From positions 682,001 through 746,000 of the forward strand of contig CANMEE010000002.1 of the NCBI GenBank assembly GCA_947496865.1: a stretch of 64,000 nt of DNA, in the 5' to 3' direction. How positions within the stretch are numbered: the stretch's first letter is position 1; every line of letters begins with the position of its first letter. This DNA is from an uncultured Sphingomonadaceae bacterium. Lineage in GTDB: Bacteria; Pseudomonadota; Alphaproteobacteria; Sphingomonadales; Sphingomonadaceae. The notes beneath the pieces are model-generated. The model was not told where the DNA came from. It ran no database searches and saw nothing but the letters and a program-made list of their open reading frames with translations. Below are positions 8,883 through 18,344 of this stretch, piece after piece. A program made the translations under genes and the position numbers.

Positions 8883-10562
8883 TTAACGCGTCAGTTTTTT
8901 ATAAGCGACACGCGTTGGTCGATCGGCAGCATCGCCCAGACGCCGACGCTTATCTTCTTCATAGCTTTCGAAATTGCCTTCAAACCATTCAACATGGCTA
9001 TCGCCTTCAAAGGCAAGAATATGAGTGGCAAGGCGATCGAGGAAGAAGCGGTCATGCGAAATAACCACGGCACAACCGGCGAAGGTTTCCAGGGCATCTT
9101 CAAGCGCACGCAAGGTTTCCACATCAAGATCATTGGTCGGTTCATCGAGCAGCAGCACGTTGCCGCCTTCTTTCAGCATTTTGGCAAGATGAACGCGATT
9201 CCGTTCACCACCTGATAGCTGACCAACTTTCTTCTGTTGGTCCGTACCTTTAAAGTTAAACGCGCCGACATAGGCCCGAGTCTGAACTTCGTTTTTGCCG
9301 AATGTGAAAAAGTCATGGCCGCCGGAAATTTCTTCCCAGATATTTTTCGTGGGATCGAGCGTATCACGGCTTTGGTCGACATATCCCAGCTTCACCGTAT
9401 CGCCCAGTTCGAGAGACCCGCTATCGGGTGTTTCCTGCCCGGTAATGATCCGGAAAAGCGTTGTTTTACCGGCACCGTTGGCGCCGATAATACCGACAAT
9501 TCCACCCGGCGGAAGCGAGAATTCAAGATTCTCAAATAGCAGTTTGTCCCCATAAGCCTTGGTTAGCCCTTTGGCTTCAATCACTTTGCTCCCAAGACGT
9601 TCTGGAGTCTGGATAAGGATTTGTGCCTTGCCCATTTGGCGCGTTTCCTGCGCTGCGACCAGATCATCAAAGGATTTGATACGCGCTTTGGACTTGGTTT
9701 GCCGCGCTTTGGGTGATTGCCGCATCCATTGCAATTCGCTTTCAATGGCTTTCTGGCGGCTTTTATCTTCCCGCTCTTCCTGCTCCATCCGTTTCGCTTT
9801 CGCGTCGAGCCAGTTGGAATAATTACCTTCAAACGGGATGCCCCGACCGCGATCAATTTCAAGGACCCAGTTCACGACATTGTCCAAGAAATAGCGGTCA
9901 TGGGTTACGAGAATGACATTGCCAGCATAATCGATCAAATGCTTCTCCAGCCACGCAACGCTTTCTGCATCAAGGTGGTTGGTAGGCTCATCGAGCATTA
10001 GAATTTCCGGCTTGTCGAGTAGCAAACGGCAAAGCGCAACGCGGCGTTTCTCACCACCCGACAGGTCAGTCACCGGACTATCACCAGGAGGACAGCGGAG
10101 CGCCTCCATCGCGATCTCCAGCTGATTGTCTAATGTCCAGCCATCTACCGCATCGATTTTCTCTTGCAGCGTGCCCATCTCTTCCATCAATGCATCGAAG
10201 TCCGCATCTTCTGGCGGATCACCCATGATGGTAGAAATCTCGTTGAACCGCTCAACCAGATCGGCCACCGGACGGACGCCGTCCATGACATTTTCTTTGA
10301 CGGTCTTGGTTTCGTCCAGCTCAGGTTCTTGGGCAAGATAGCCAACGCGAATATTCTCGCCTGCCCATGCCTCGCCCTGAAATTCATCATCCTGTCCGGC
10401 CATGATTTTCATCAAGGTCGATTTACCTGCGCCATTTTTACCGATGATGGCGATTTTCGTACCGGGTAAAAATTGCAGGTGAATATTGTCGAGCACTGGC
10501 TTTGGTGCACCGGGGAAGGTCTTGGTCAGGCCCTTCATGACATAGCTATATTGGACGGCCAT
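8883..10562 (-). CDS. ettA: ABC-F translation factor, energy-dependent translational throttle EttA
   Basis: A soluble protein of 559 residues with two ATP-binding cassettes and no membrane part, acting at the ribosomal E site in an ATP/ADP-sensitive way. The first Walker A is at about residues 41-49 (GKNGAGKST), with signature LSGGEKRRVAL; the second pair is GANGAGKTT and LSGGERNRVHLAK. Between them lies the charged arm/linker (KRMEQEEREDKSRQKAIESE). The start is the ATG at 10562 (MAVQYSYVMKGL), as in the family. The length and linker favour EttA over Uup or antibiotic-resistance ABC-F proteins. Confidence 0.95.
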   Translation of the reverse strand: MAVQYSYVMKGLTKTFPGAPKPVLDNIHLQFLPGTKIAIIGKNGAGKSTLMKIMAGQDDEFQGEAWAGENIRVGYLAQEPELDETKTVKENVMDGVRPVADLVERFNEISTIMGDPPEDADFDALMEEMGTLQEKIDAVDGWTLDNQLEIAMEALRCPPGDSPVTDLSGGEKRRVALCRLLLDKPEILMLDEPTNHLDAESVAWLEKHLIDYAGNVILVTHDRYFLDNVVNWVLEIDRGRGIPFEGNYSNWLDAKAKRMEQEEREDKSRQKAIESELQWMRQSPKARQTKSKARIKSFDDLVAAQETRQMGKAQILIQTPERLGSKVIEAKGLTKAYGDKLLFENLEFSLPPGGIVGIIGANGAGKTTLFRIITGQETPDSGSLELGDTVKLGYVDQSRDTLDPTKNIWEEISGGHDFFTFGKNEVQTRAYVGAFNFKGTDQQKKVGQLSGGERNRVHLAKMLKEGGNVLLLDEPTNDLDVETLRALEDALETFAGCAVVISHDRFFLDRLATHILAFEGDSHVEWFEGNFESYEEDKRRRLGDAADRPTRVAYKKLTR

Positions 10563-10676
10563 CTGGCGGTATCCTTTGATTTCAATGAGATTAGATTTGC
10601 GCATCGCCTAGCGAAATGAACGCCGACTCGCAAGAGAGCATTGGCAAACGACAAAAGGGAAGTTAGGCAGTGGCCT

Positions 10677-12065
10677 ATGATAAAAAACCAAAACCTGCTC
10701 GCCCCTCTTGGAACCGTCGCAACGGCGCTTCTCTTCTCTACAGCTGCCCTTGCGGATTCGCATGATCCCGCGGCGATCCAAGCCAAGGCGCTTGATGATA
10801 AGCTGGCCTATGAGATCACCGAAGGATTAACGACAGAGGTCGGACCACGTCAGGCGGGAACCGAGGCCGAAGCCCGCGCGCGGGACTGGTCGGTTAAAAA
10901 ACTCAGAGCGCTGGGTTTTCAGAATGTTCGCAATGAACCGTTTATGATGCCAACCTGGGTCCGCGGAGAAGAAACCGCAGAAGTGACGGCGCCCTACCCT
11001 CAGAAATTTCATGTAACGGCGCTGGGTAACAGTGCAAGCACGGGTGAAGCGGGAATTGAGGCTGAAGTGGCTTATTTTGGTTCCCTTGCGGCAATGCAGG
11101 CCGCCCCAGATGGCAGTCTCGCGGGTAAGATCGCGTTTGTAACGCATGATATGCATCGGACACAGGACGGCTCGAGCTATGGTGCCTATGGCCCAGTGCG
11201 TTGGATAGGGCCTAGTGTCGCCTCCAAAAAAGGTGCCTTGGCTTATGTTATCAAATCCATTGGTACCGATCATCACCGCAATCCACACACCGGAAACATG
11301 AATTTTGCCGAAGGGGTGAAGCCGATACCGGCGGGCGCACTCTCGTTGCCGGACGCCGACAATTTGGAACGGATGATCAAGCTGGGCAAACCGGTGACCA
11401 TGAAGCTGAAGATGACACCACGGAATATCGGTCAGCAAGAATCCGGTAATGTCATTGCAGAAGTAACCGGTAGTGACCCATCCAAGGGCATGATCCTCAT
11501 TGCCTGCCATCTGGATAGTTGGGACCTTGCAACAGGCGCTTTTGATGATGCAGCTGGTTGCGGCATTATAACAGCCGCGGCCAAACAAATCATGGACCAT
11601 GGCAAGCCGCTGCGCACGATCCGCATCTTATGGGCCGGTGCAGAGGAAGTCGGCCTTTGGGGCGGGAAAGCCTATGCCAAGGCGCATACCGGAAGCAAAC
11701 ATGCTATTGCGATGGAATCCGATTTTGGTGCGGATAATATTTGGCGTGTCGAGTTTAACCTGCCCGAAGCCTCTGAAGACTTGCAAAAACAGATTGCTCA
11801 AGCGTTGTTACCGCTTGGCGTTTCTGCAACCGGCCCCACGGCGACCGGCGGAGCAGACATACGTGATATTATCGCTAGTAATAATCTCGCGATTATTGAT
11901 CTTCAACAGGATGGCACGCGCTATTTCGATTTGCACCACACACCAGACGACACTCTGGACAAAATCGATCCCAAACAAATGCGTCAGAATGTTGCGGCCT
12001 GGAGCACGGTGCTTTCGATCATTGCGAACAGCGATGCCAATTTCACCATGCCCCCTAAAAAATAG
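10677..12065 (+). CDS. Secreted M28-family zinc metallopeptidase
   Basis: A 462-residue exopeptidase-like protein with a signal peptide (MIKNQNLLAPLGTVATALL... ending ALADS), so it is probably periplasmic. Metal ligands are seen in CHLDSWDLATGAFDDAAG (His and Asp of the two-zinc site), GAEEVGLWGG (catalytic and ligand Glu pair), the Asp of AMESDFGADN and the late FDLHHTPDDTLDKI histidine. A PA-like insert (about residues 130-250) comes before the catalytic core. The ATG at 10677 is chosen because the signal peptide begins there; an earlier TTG adds a poor N-terminus. Substrates of the family range from dipeptides to longer peptides. Confidence 0.92.
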   Translation: MIKNQNLLAPLGTVATALLFSTAALADSHDPAAIQAKALDDKLAYEITEGLTTEVGPRQAGTEAEARARDWSVKKLRALGFQNVRNEPFMMPTWVRGEETAEVTAPYPQKFHVTALGNSASTGEAGIEAEVAYFGSLAAMQAAPDGSLAGKIAFVTHDMHRTQDGSSYGAYGPVRWIGPSVASKKGALAYVIKSIGTDHHRNPHTGNMNFAEGVKPIPAGALSLPDADNLERMIKLGKPVTMKLKMTPRNIGQQESGNVIAEVTGSDPSKGMILIACHLDSWDLATGAFDDAAGCGIITAAAKQIMDHGKPLRTIRILWAGAEEVGLWGGKAYAKAHTGSKHAIAMESDFGADNIWRVEFNLPEASEDLQKQIAQALLPLGVSATGPTATGGADIRDIIASNNLAIIDLQQDGTRYFDLHHTPDDTLDKIDPKQMRQNVAAWSTVLSIIANSDANFTMPPKK

Positions 12066-12067
12066 CG

Positions 12068-12316
12068 ATGCATAAGCTTTTACTTCTCGTCGGCCTGTCT
12101 GGTCTCGCGGCTTGTTCCGAAACCCCTCTTGAGGATGGGAGTGAAGAAGCCGTCACTGCAATTGAAAAACAGATTGAGGGTGATGCCAAATCATTGGAAG
12201 AAGCAGCCGACGAGGCGGTCAAAGTTCTGGAAACCGAAATTGACGAAGAATTAAATGCCGACGGCTTCTCCCGTCCGGCTGCAACGGCACTTCGGCCCGC
12301 GGAAAATCAGCCATAG
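12068..12316 (+). CDS. Small putative lipoprotein
   Basis: An 82-residue protein with a lipoprotein signal peptide: MHKLLLLVGLSGLAAC has the lipobox LAAC with Cys16 as the acylated residue. The mature part is very acidic and predicted helical (EEAVTAIEKQIEGDAKSLEE). It starts two bases after the M28 peptidase stop, so the two are almost certainly co-transcribed. No known domain is visible. It may be a partner or anchor of the peptidase, but nothing in the sequence proves it. Confidence 0.75.
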   Translation: MHKLLLLVGLSGLAACSETPLEDGSEEAVTAIEKQIEGDAKSLEEAADEAVKVLETEIDEELNADGFSRPAATALRPAENQP

Positions 12317-12489
12317 CGAGACCGGGAAAGATGCGTTTCGGTAAAAATTTTACAGTTAAAATTCCGTAGACTTTATTAACTTTATTCCGACAGTTGGCTT
12401 TAGGCTGCATCGATTATCTCTTAAACATCGGTCACCGCGCCGGTGCCAATTGCAAGCCCTATGGCGCTTGCGACGATCGGAGAACGAAA

Positions 12490-12786
12490 ATGATTTACGG
12501 CGATTCATTGCATATTGATGCGCAGGTCAAGCAGAGCAATTCAGGGAATTTTCCCTGCGTCGTAAAAACGATATCGGACACGATCATCAAGATCGAATGC
12601 ACGGCCCAACTCAATCCGGAAATCGGCCTGACTCTTAAGATACCGAGCATGAATATCTTGTCGGCCAATCTTCTGTGGAAGAAAAATGACGAATATGGTT
12701 GCCAGATCGACTATACTTTCCATCCAGCGGTTATAAAAAGCATGATGGAACGCCTTGACCGCAAACGGGCAAAAGCCTTCGTTTGA
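12490..12786 (+). CDS. PilZ-like domain protein, divergent
   Basis: A 98-residue single-domain protein, taken from the ATG at 12490. The strand pattern (FPCVVKTISDTIIKIEC, then LKIPSMNILSANLLWKKNDEYGCQIDY) fits the PilZ beta-barrel found in many sphingomonad proteins. The RxxxR and D/NxSxxG motifs needed to bind cyclic di-GMP are not present, so it may not bind the nucleotide. A longer frame from 12394 has no family-like sequence. It stands alone, 173 bases from the lipoprotein gene. Compare the canonical PilZ protein at 55328. Confidence 0.65.
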   Translation: MIYGDSLHIDAQVKQSNSGNFPCVVKTISDTIIKIECTAQLNPEIGLTLKIPSMNILSANLLWKKNDEYGCQIDYTFHPAVIKSMMERLDRKRAKAFV

Positions 12787-12970
12787 GCGACCACCTGAGG
12801 CCACGCACAGTACTGCCTGAGCTGACGGATTGAACATCCATAAATGTCTCGGATCATGGTCCGGGAGCTATAACTGTTTTGAACGGCCGTTACTGTGGCG
12901 TCAGGTCGCCCTTCGCTTGTACTCGGGATTTTTTCGGTCGCCAATCCCCCGGATCGACTTTGATCCAAAA

Positions 12971-13050
<80 letters not shown>

Positions 13051-13155
13051 ACGCGCGCTTCCCCTAGCTGTCATTTAGGGAAAAGCAAAGAGTTTTTACG
13101 TCAATTTTCTACCTATCGCAAAAAGAACGACGTGTCGCCTCGTTTCACGAGAGGT

Positions 13156-13232
13156 TGGTGGGCCCGGAGGGATTCGAACCCCCGACCTAGCCGTTATGAG
13201 CGGCCAGCTCTAACCAACTGAGCTACAGGCCC
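13156..13232 (-). tRNA. tRNA with anticodon CAT, probably Ile2 (lysidine type) or elongator Met
   Basis: A complete 77-nt cloverleaf on the minus strand. The acceptor GGGCCTG pairs with CGGGCCC (one G-T pair), the D-arm includes TAGCTCAGTTGGTTAGAGC, the anticodon loop CTCATAA gives CAT, the T-arm has GGTTCGAATCC, and CCA is encoded. It lacks the features of an initiator tRNA, since its first pair is a normal G-C. The GGGCC acceptor resembles isoleucine tRNAs of the group, which favours Ile2 whose C34 becomes lysidine. Elongator methionine tRNA cannot be excluded by eye. Confidence 0.93.
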
Positions 13233-13361
13233 CAGAACAACCGAATTTCGATGAAATACGGCTCCTCAAGGTTCGCTCCGATAGCGGATGCGCAGTTGAT
13301 TTGGCAAGCAGCTAAACGAAATAATTATTTGTGCTCCAATCCCAACGGAAACAGCGAAGAA

Positions 13362-14378
13362 TTATTTGCCGTTCAACCCCGCCGCCGCGATCAATTCGTC
13401 AACGTTGATTGGTGATGCGCCACGCTCCAGCAAATGATCAATAACCTCTCGCCACCAATCATAAAATTGATCCAGGTCCGCGCTGGATTGCACATAAGGT
13501 GTATGTCCCACGGAAAGAGAGGGCGAGTGAAAGGAAAATATCAGTAATTTCAACTGATCATCAAAAGCAATATCAATCGCTTCTTTGGCCTCCCGCGCAG
13601 AGACACCCTCTGGTGTGAGCGGGATGCGCTCTAACATTCCCGACTTTGACAAAAGGCCGCTCGCAGCTTTTGATCGATTGAACAAAGGCGATATCAGATC
13701 GGCCTGTTTTCGAAAAAGTCCTGAAAAAACAGTCGTCAGCGGCAATTCCATAAGCCCTCGCGACCGATCAAGCCAAAAAGGTTGCGGACCAATATGGGCA
13801 AAATTTGGGCCTGATTGATCACTATAGTCAAAGCGAGAGCGCACGCTGCTATCTATCATAAAACCATGCTTCTTGAGAATGTCGATGCTATTGGGCCCTA
13901 CGCCATAGCGCCCTGCCCGATAGATGATCGGCCGCATTGCCAACTTGGCTTCTATCGCTTCGATTAGCGTGACAATCTTTGCCTCCTCCAGTCCTTTGGG
14001 GAGGTTACCGGCATAGCTGTTATAAGGATTAATCTCTTCTTCAAAAGGCGGGTTAATCCATGGATGCAAGTGGACACCAACCGATGCCGTATCTTGGGAA
14101 ACTACCGATTTGAGAAAGGTAGCGGCCTCATCGTCTTCTATAATCGAATAATCGATAAAATATGTCGGTTTGACAGCATATTTTTCGACAAAATCTTGAA
14201 AGCGTTGGAGTTTTCCAACAGAAACATTGGTGTGACCCGATCGCTTGAAAGGTCCATCCCAATCAAATTCTTCTTCCGTGTCGATGCTAATAAGAAAACG
14301 ACGACCAAAATCACCAGGCAGCTGAACATGGCTGTCTTTGTCAAAACTGTCAGAGGCTTGTTTCACCTTTGAAAACAT
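13362..14378 (-). CDS. Polysaccharide deacetylase-family (WalW-like) protein
   Basis: A 338-residue NodB-fold protein without a signal peptide. The first catalytic motif is visible as FLISIDTEEEFDW (about residues 28-40) and the metal-binding His pair as VGVHLHPWINPP; RPIIYRAGRYGVG and LLIFSFHSPSLSVGHTPYV follow the deacetylase order. It resembles WalW-type proteins found in cell-surface polysaccharide loci. It lies 38 bases after the histidine kinase gene and is likely co-transcribed with it. No glycosyltransferases are nearby, so the substrate is open. Confidence 0.8.
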   Translation of the reverse strand: MFSKVKQASDSFDKDSHVQLPGDFGRRFLISIDTEEEFDWDGPFKRSGHTNVSVGKLQRFQDFVEKYAVKPTYFIDYSIIEDDEAATFLKSVVSQDTASVGVHLHPWINPPFEEEINPYNSYAGNLPKGLEEAKIVTLIEAIEAKLAMRPIIYRAGRYGVGPNSIDILKKHGFMIDSSVRSRFDYSDQSGPNFAHIGPQPFWLDRSRGLMELPLTTVFSGLFRKQADLISPLFNRSKAASGLLSKSGMLERIPLTPEGVSAREAKEAIDIAFDDQLKLLIFSFHSPSLSVGHTPYVQSSADLDQFYDWWREVIDHLLERGASPINVDELIAAAGLNGK

Positions 14379-14416
14379 AGCGGGCCCTTTTACTAGATCG
14401 CACCAGCTTCGTTCAA

Positions 14417-16171
14417 CTATTCGAATTCTGTTTCTCTAATACCAATTTCGCTAGTCGCCGCTGCTGGCAGGGTCAAGCCAATCCTGTCGTCCGAGATGGT
14501 GAGTGTTCCATTAGCTGATTTTGCCAAATTCCGGACCAATCGGAGGGAAAATCCAAGCCCTAACAAAGGCGCATCACTGGCGTCCCCGTCAATCCCATGG
14601 GAAGGATCGAGCAGCTGCTCTTCCGAAATACCCTGAATACGCGACGGTCTGGACAGGCTAAAATAATTGACCGGTTGCGATCCGATCCGCGTGCGCAAAT
14701 CCGCTTTTAGTTTTTCGCCATTTTCACAGGCAATTATCGCTGCCGACAATAGCCGGGCAAAAATACGTTCGACCGATTCGCTATCGAGGGCAAAAGGCCG
14801 GACCGGTTCCGCCTTGGTCATGTGCAGATCAACCGACTTGCTCTCGGTCAAACTCTGCAACCGCTCCGCAAGCCGTTCCATCAACCAATCGGGTTCCGTC
14901 AATCCGGATTGGCTTTCCATCTGGCCAGCGTCAATTTTCGCTGCAATATCCAAATCTTCAAACCCCGTCAGCAATCGCTGCGCTTCATCCATTATGTTCC
15001 GGGACAGGTTCCGATATTCGAATGATGCAGGTCCAAAAAGCTGCTGTTCGATAATTTCGCTAAACCCTATAATGGCATTGAGCGGCGTCCGTAATTCATG
15101 GATAAGCTGCTGCAGCTGTTCCCTGCGTTCCACATCAAGACTGCTATGCCCCGCGTCTTCGGCTGCGTTGGGACGTCTCATGACGCCGCGATAGCCTTTG
15201 AAACGGCCCGTTTCGTCGCCAAAATAAGGGATAGCAGACATCCGCCAATCCCCCGCCACAATTGGTGCCCCACAAAGGCGCATTCGCGCGTTTTCAAGAG
15301 GCATTCTCTGGCGAAAGGCTGCGGCGCCATAGGCATCGGGCCCGGGCCCGTCATCGAACGTTGGTTCGGCTATGGTTACGCCAACAATCGCCCCTTTCGG
15401 GGGGCCTTCTGCCCAAATAATTGTACCGCTATCATCCGTTTCGAAATTGATCGCATCAATCGTTTCGACAAAGTAACTCCGGTGTTCCAGATCGCTCATC
15501 GACGACTGGTCTATTTTCGCCTCGCGATTGCGTTGATAATCCGCGATCTTGGCAACTAAGGTACTGATTTGCGAACTATCATTCGTTTCCGGTTCAGGTA
15601 CATCAACTTCCGCTGCATCATCGGCAGTTTCTGGTGGATCTTCTGCACTATCATCATTGGCTGAAATCATGGGTTTGGGAAGGTCTGTGCCGCCCCACAT
15701 CGCCTGATTTAAATGCTCTCTGGTCAGCGGCCCCAAATCCGAACGATCTCGTAAACTGTTGCAGCCCCGCTGCGATAATTGCGGGATGACATCAACCCAC
15801 TCTTCATCTGGCAAATCTGCCGCGAGAATGGCGGCATCACAAACCCGATCATTATCGGCGCAAAGGTAAACAAGTAGCGGTGCAGACCTAAGGCGCCCAT
15901 GCAGCGCCTGTACCGCTGTAATTCGATCCACTTGCTCGACATGGTCATGCAAATCACGCAATCGCGTAAGCCCGGATTGCACATCGTCATTCACCAGACG
16001 TCCAGGCTTTTGCGCCAGAAGATCAGTAACCTGCCGCCATTGCAATGCAGCAGCATTGCCCTCTGGAAAGGGGCCTTTAAGCACTGTTTTCAGACGATCA
16101 TCGTAGCGCAAGATTGTTCCGGTAAGAAGAGTTTCGATATGTTTGTTAATAAGTTGATAACCCCAATGCAC
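14417..16171 (-). CDS. Sensor histidine kinase with a degenerate ATP-binding domain
   Basis: A 584-residue protein. The N-terminal 200 residues are unassigned and mostly helical, and residues about 235-345 look like a PAS fold (DSGTIIWAEGPPKGAIVG). The dimerisation/phospho-acceptor motif LIHELRTPLNAIIGFSEIIE is intact, with its histidine. The ATPase part keeps a G2-like GLGFSLRLVRNLAKSANGTL, but the N-box asparagine is not where expected (ARLLSAAIIACENG), and no DxGxG box can be found. No membrane segment is seen, so it is probably cytoplasmic. The start is a GTG at 16171 and is uncertain. The deacetylase gene follows directly. Confidence 0.82.
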   Translation of the reverse strand: MHWGYQLINKHIETLLTGTILRYDDRLKTVLKGPFPEGNAAALQWRQVTDLLAQKPGRLVNDDVQSGLTRLRDLHDHVEQVDRITAVQALHGRLRSAPLLVYLCADNDRVCDAAILAADLPDEEWVDVIPQLSQRGCNSLRDRSDLGPLTREHLNQAMWGGTDLPKPMISANDDSAEDPPETADDAAEVDVPEPETNDSSQISTLVAKIADYQRNREAKIDQSSMSDLEHRSYFVETIDAINFETDDSGTIIWAEGPPKGAIVGVTIAEPTFDDGPGPDAYGAAAFRQRMPLENARMRLCGAPIVAGDWRMSAIPYFGDETGRFKGYRGVMRRPNAAEDAGHSSLDVERREQLQQLIHELRTPLNAIIGFSEIIEQQLFGPASFEYRNLSRNIMDEAQRLLTGFEDLDIAAKIDAGQMESQSGLTEPDWLMERLAERLQSLTESKSVDLHMTKAEPVRPFALDSESVERIFARLLSAAIIACENGEKLKADLRTRIGSQPVNYFSLSRPSRIQGISEEQLLDPSHGIDGDASDAPLLGLGFSLRLVRNLAKSANGTLTISDDRIGLTLPAAATSEIGIRETEFE

Positions 16172-16288
16172 AGAGATCGTAAGCCCTGAATAAATCTCGT
16201 CACAATGTGGGACAAGTGAGCAGCTGTTGCTTGGTACGCTAATTATATTATAAGAAGATATTGATTCGCGAACGGAAATTGCAAAGCC

Positions 16289-16762
16289 ATGCCCGATATA
16301 AATTTGGATGAAATTGACCTACAAATTCTGGAGCGACTCCAGAATGAGGGGCGCGTGACCAATGTCGAGTTGGCAAACAGTGTCGGACTGACCGCCCCGC
16401 CCTGTTTACGGCGGATGCGGGCGCTCGAAGACAGTGGAATAATAACAGCATATCATGCTGCAATAGACCCTGCAAAAATGGGTTTCACGATCACCGTGTT
16501 CGCAATGGTCAGTCTGAAAAGCCAGGCAGAATCGGACCTGAAAGCCTTTGAGGAGCATGTCGAGCAGCTGCCCGAGGTACGGGAATGTTACATGCTGAAC
16601 GGCGAAATTGATTTTATGCTGAAAGTCGTCGCGAAAGATCTTCAGGAATTCCAGAGCTTCTTGACCAGTAAGTTAACGGCTGCTCCCAACGTGGCCAGCG
16701 TCAAGACATCTCTGACGATCAGATCCGCCAAAAATCTTCCGGGCGTCCCGATCGAAAAATAA
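16289..16762 (+). CDS. Lrp/AsnC-family transcriptional regulator
   Basis: A 157-residue regulator with an N-terminal winged helix-turn-helix (LDEIDLQILERLQNEGRVTN, then LANSVGLTAPPCLRRMRALE) and a C-terminal RAM/AsnC ligand-binding domain (GFTITVFAMVSLKSQ, VRECYMLNGEIDFMLKV). Such proteins sense amino acids and form octamers. It is divergent from the histidine kinase gene over 117 bases, where autoregulation could occur. A strong terminator follows. The regulated genes cannot be inferred. Confidence 0.94.
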   Translation: MPDINLDEIDLQILERLQNEGRVTNVELANSVGLTAPPCLRRMRALEDSGIITAYHAAIDPAKMGFTITVFAMVSLKSQAESDLKAFEEHVEQLPEVRECYMLNGEIDFMLKVVAKDLQEFQSFLTSKLTAAPNVASVKTSLTIRSAKNLPGVPIEK

Positions 16763-16780
16763 TCTTACCGCCGCGGCATA

Positions 16781-16807
16781 AAAAAGGGCGCCAAAAGCGC
16801 CCTTTTT
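16781..16807. terminator. Bidirectional intrinsic terminator
   Basis: A perfect 11-bp stem (AAAAAGGGCGC at 16781-16791 with GCGCCCTTTTT at 16797-16807) and a five-base loop CAAAA. It has A and T runs on both sides and sits between the convergent Lrp gene and the repeat-protein gene, so it can end transcription from either side. Confidence 0.92.
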
Positions 16808-16826
16808 CTTCATCTGAAAACCAAGT

Positions 16827-18125
16827 TTAGCTAGCCGTTGGAGCGGGAGCGGGTACTTCCGCAGCCGTTCCTGCCGCTTGCTGATCAATCCACAATGACC
16901 AGAAATTGGCAATAGTCTTACGGGTACCTGTAACGCTGGAAAACGCTTGTTTTGCGCCACTCCAATTGCTTTGACCGACATTGGCAATACCAAGGCCAAT
17001 TTGCGCGCGCGCCACGTCAACATTACCTTTGGTGATTGCAGCCTGATAAAGCGATGCAGCTTTGCCATAATCTGCATAGCCCAACAGCGCGTCCGCCGTG
17101 GCTAGGGCAATTTTGCCGTTGGCAGAGCGATTGGCGTCCCGTTCAGAAGCAGCCAAGCTGGCTTTATCGGCGGCAACAGAGCTTCGCGCAGCAGCCAATG
17201 TTTCTTTAACATAAGAGCTTGAAGACGGGACATCGCCCTTTGCAAGACCTTCTTCCAGCAAAGACACAACCTCACCCGGCAATCGGCGTGGGTCGGCAGC
17301 ATCAGCATATTCAAAATAATCCCGTTCGCTTTCCATCGCGTCGGCTTTCCGCATCAAACGCATCAGTTCAAGATTTTCCTGATTGGAGAGCTTTGGTGTA
17401 GCTGAGTCGCGATAAACGGACAGTGCAGCGCGCCAATTTTCGCCAGTAGGATAAGCTTCCACCAATTTATAGGTCCACGTTCCAGCAGCGCCATTTGTAT
17501 TGTTTTGCATCGCAATACCTGCGCCGCGGCGATACCAATCCTCAGGCGCTTTACCAGCTGTGGATTTTTCCACCGCAATCGCGCGTTCCAGAGCCGTCAA
17601 GCCTTCAGCGAATTTATTCTGCTTGAAATTGGCTTCAGCAATCAAAGCACCCACATTGTTTTGCGTGTAGCCCGCGTCCAGCGCCTGCTGCAATTTTTGT
17701 ACAGCTTCGGGATAGCGCCCCGCACCGTAAGCAAAATTGCCCGAGAAGAACAAAAATGATGGCTGTTGTTCTGCGGAAGTTTTGCCGCTGGCCAGAGAAG
17801 CGTTAATGCCTTTTTCCTGAAGGCCGGTGTCTTTCAAGGTTGAACCAAGTTGGATCGCCAATTGTCCGGCGATAAATTGATCGTCTCCCGTCAACGGTTC
17901 CGCCAATAGCGACTCAACAAGCGGCTTTGCTGTCGCAGGAGTCTCACTCGCCATCGCTGTTTGAATAGCAGCTACTTTGGGTTTGATCTCGTCACTCATT
18001 TTAATTTTGGCAGCTTTATCTTTTTTCTTTTTCTGCGCTTGCGCTTCCTGCGGTACGGCTGAAACAGCTAATGTCCCAGCGGCCGCTAGAGCAACAGCCA
18101 TAGAAAAATGAGATAGAAAACGCAT
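16827..18125 (-). CDS. Exported tetratricopeptide-like repeat protein
   Basis: A 432-residue protein with a signal peptide (MRFLSHFSMAVALAAAGTLA... ending EAQAQ) followed by a basic KKKKDKAAKIK stretch. The rest is a series of helix pairs resembling TPR motifs, for example FAYGAGRYPEAVQKLQQALDAG, VGALIAEANFKQNKFAEGL and ADALLGYADYGKAASLYQAA. The start at 18125 is chosen because the signal peptide begins there. It is probably a periplasmic scaffold. It ends before the bidirectional terminator. No partner gene is apparent. Confidence 0.82.
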   Translation of the reverse strand: MRFLSHFSMAVALAAAGTLAVSAVPQEAQAQKKKKDKAAKIKMSDEIKPKVAAIQTAMASETPATAKPLVESLLAEPLTGDDQFIAGQLAIQLGSTLKDTGLQEKGINASLASGKTSAEQQPSFLFFSGNFAYGAGRYPEAVQKLQQALDAGYTQNNVGALIAEANFKQNKFAEGLTALERAIAVEKSTAGKAPEDWYRRGAGIAMQNNTNGAAGTWTYKLVEAYPTGENWRAALSVYRDSATPKLSNQENLELMRLMRKADAMESERDYFEYADAADPRRLPGEVVSLLEEGLAKGDVPSSSSYVKETLAAARSSVAADKASLAASERDANRSANGKIALATADALLGYADYGKAASLYQAAITKGNVDVARAQIGLGIANVGQSNWSGAKQAFSSVTGTRKTIANFWSLWIDQQAAGTAAEVPAPAPTAS

Positions 18126-18344
18126 AAAATTCCTCCGAATAAAAACTTTGTGGTTACCCGACCATGATAGATGGCCCGAATATGGTTGCACCATAAACTG
18201 TCTTGGCATTATTACCAAGTTTCACATGCTTTTTATATAGTGAATCCGCTGAATAGTGGTTGAACAGAGATGTCTGAAACCGCCGTACAGCGTCATAAAC
18301 TTGTATAAGGGTGTAAATTCCTGAAGCCATGAGGTCAGTTTAAC

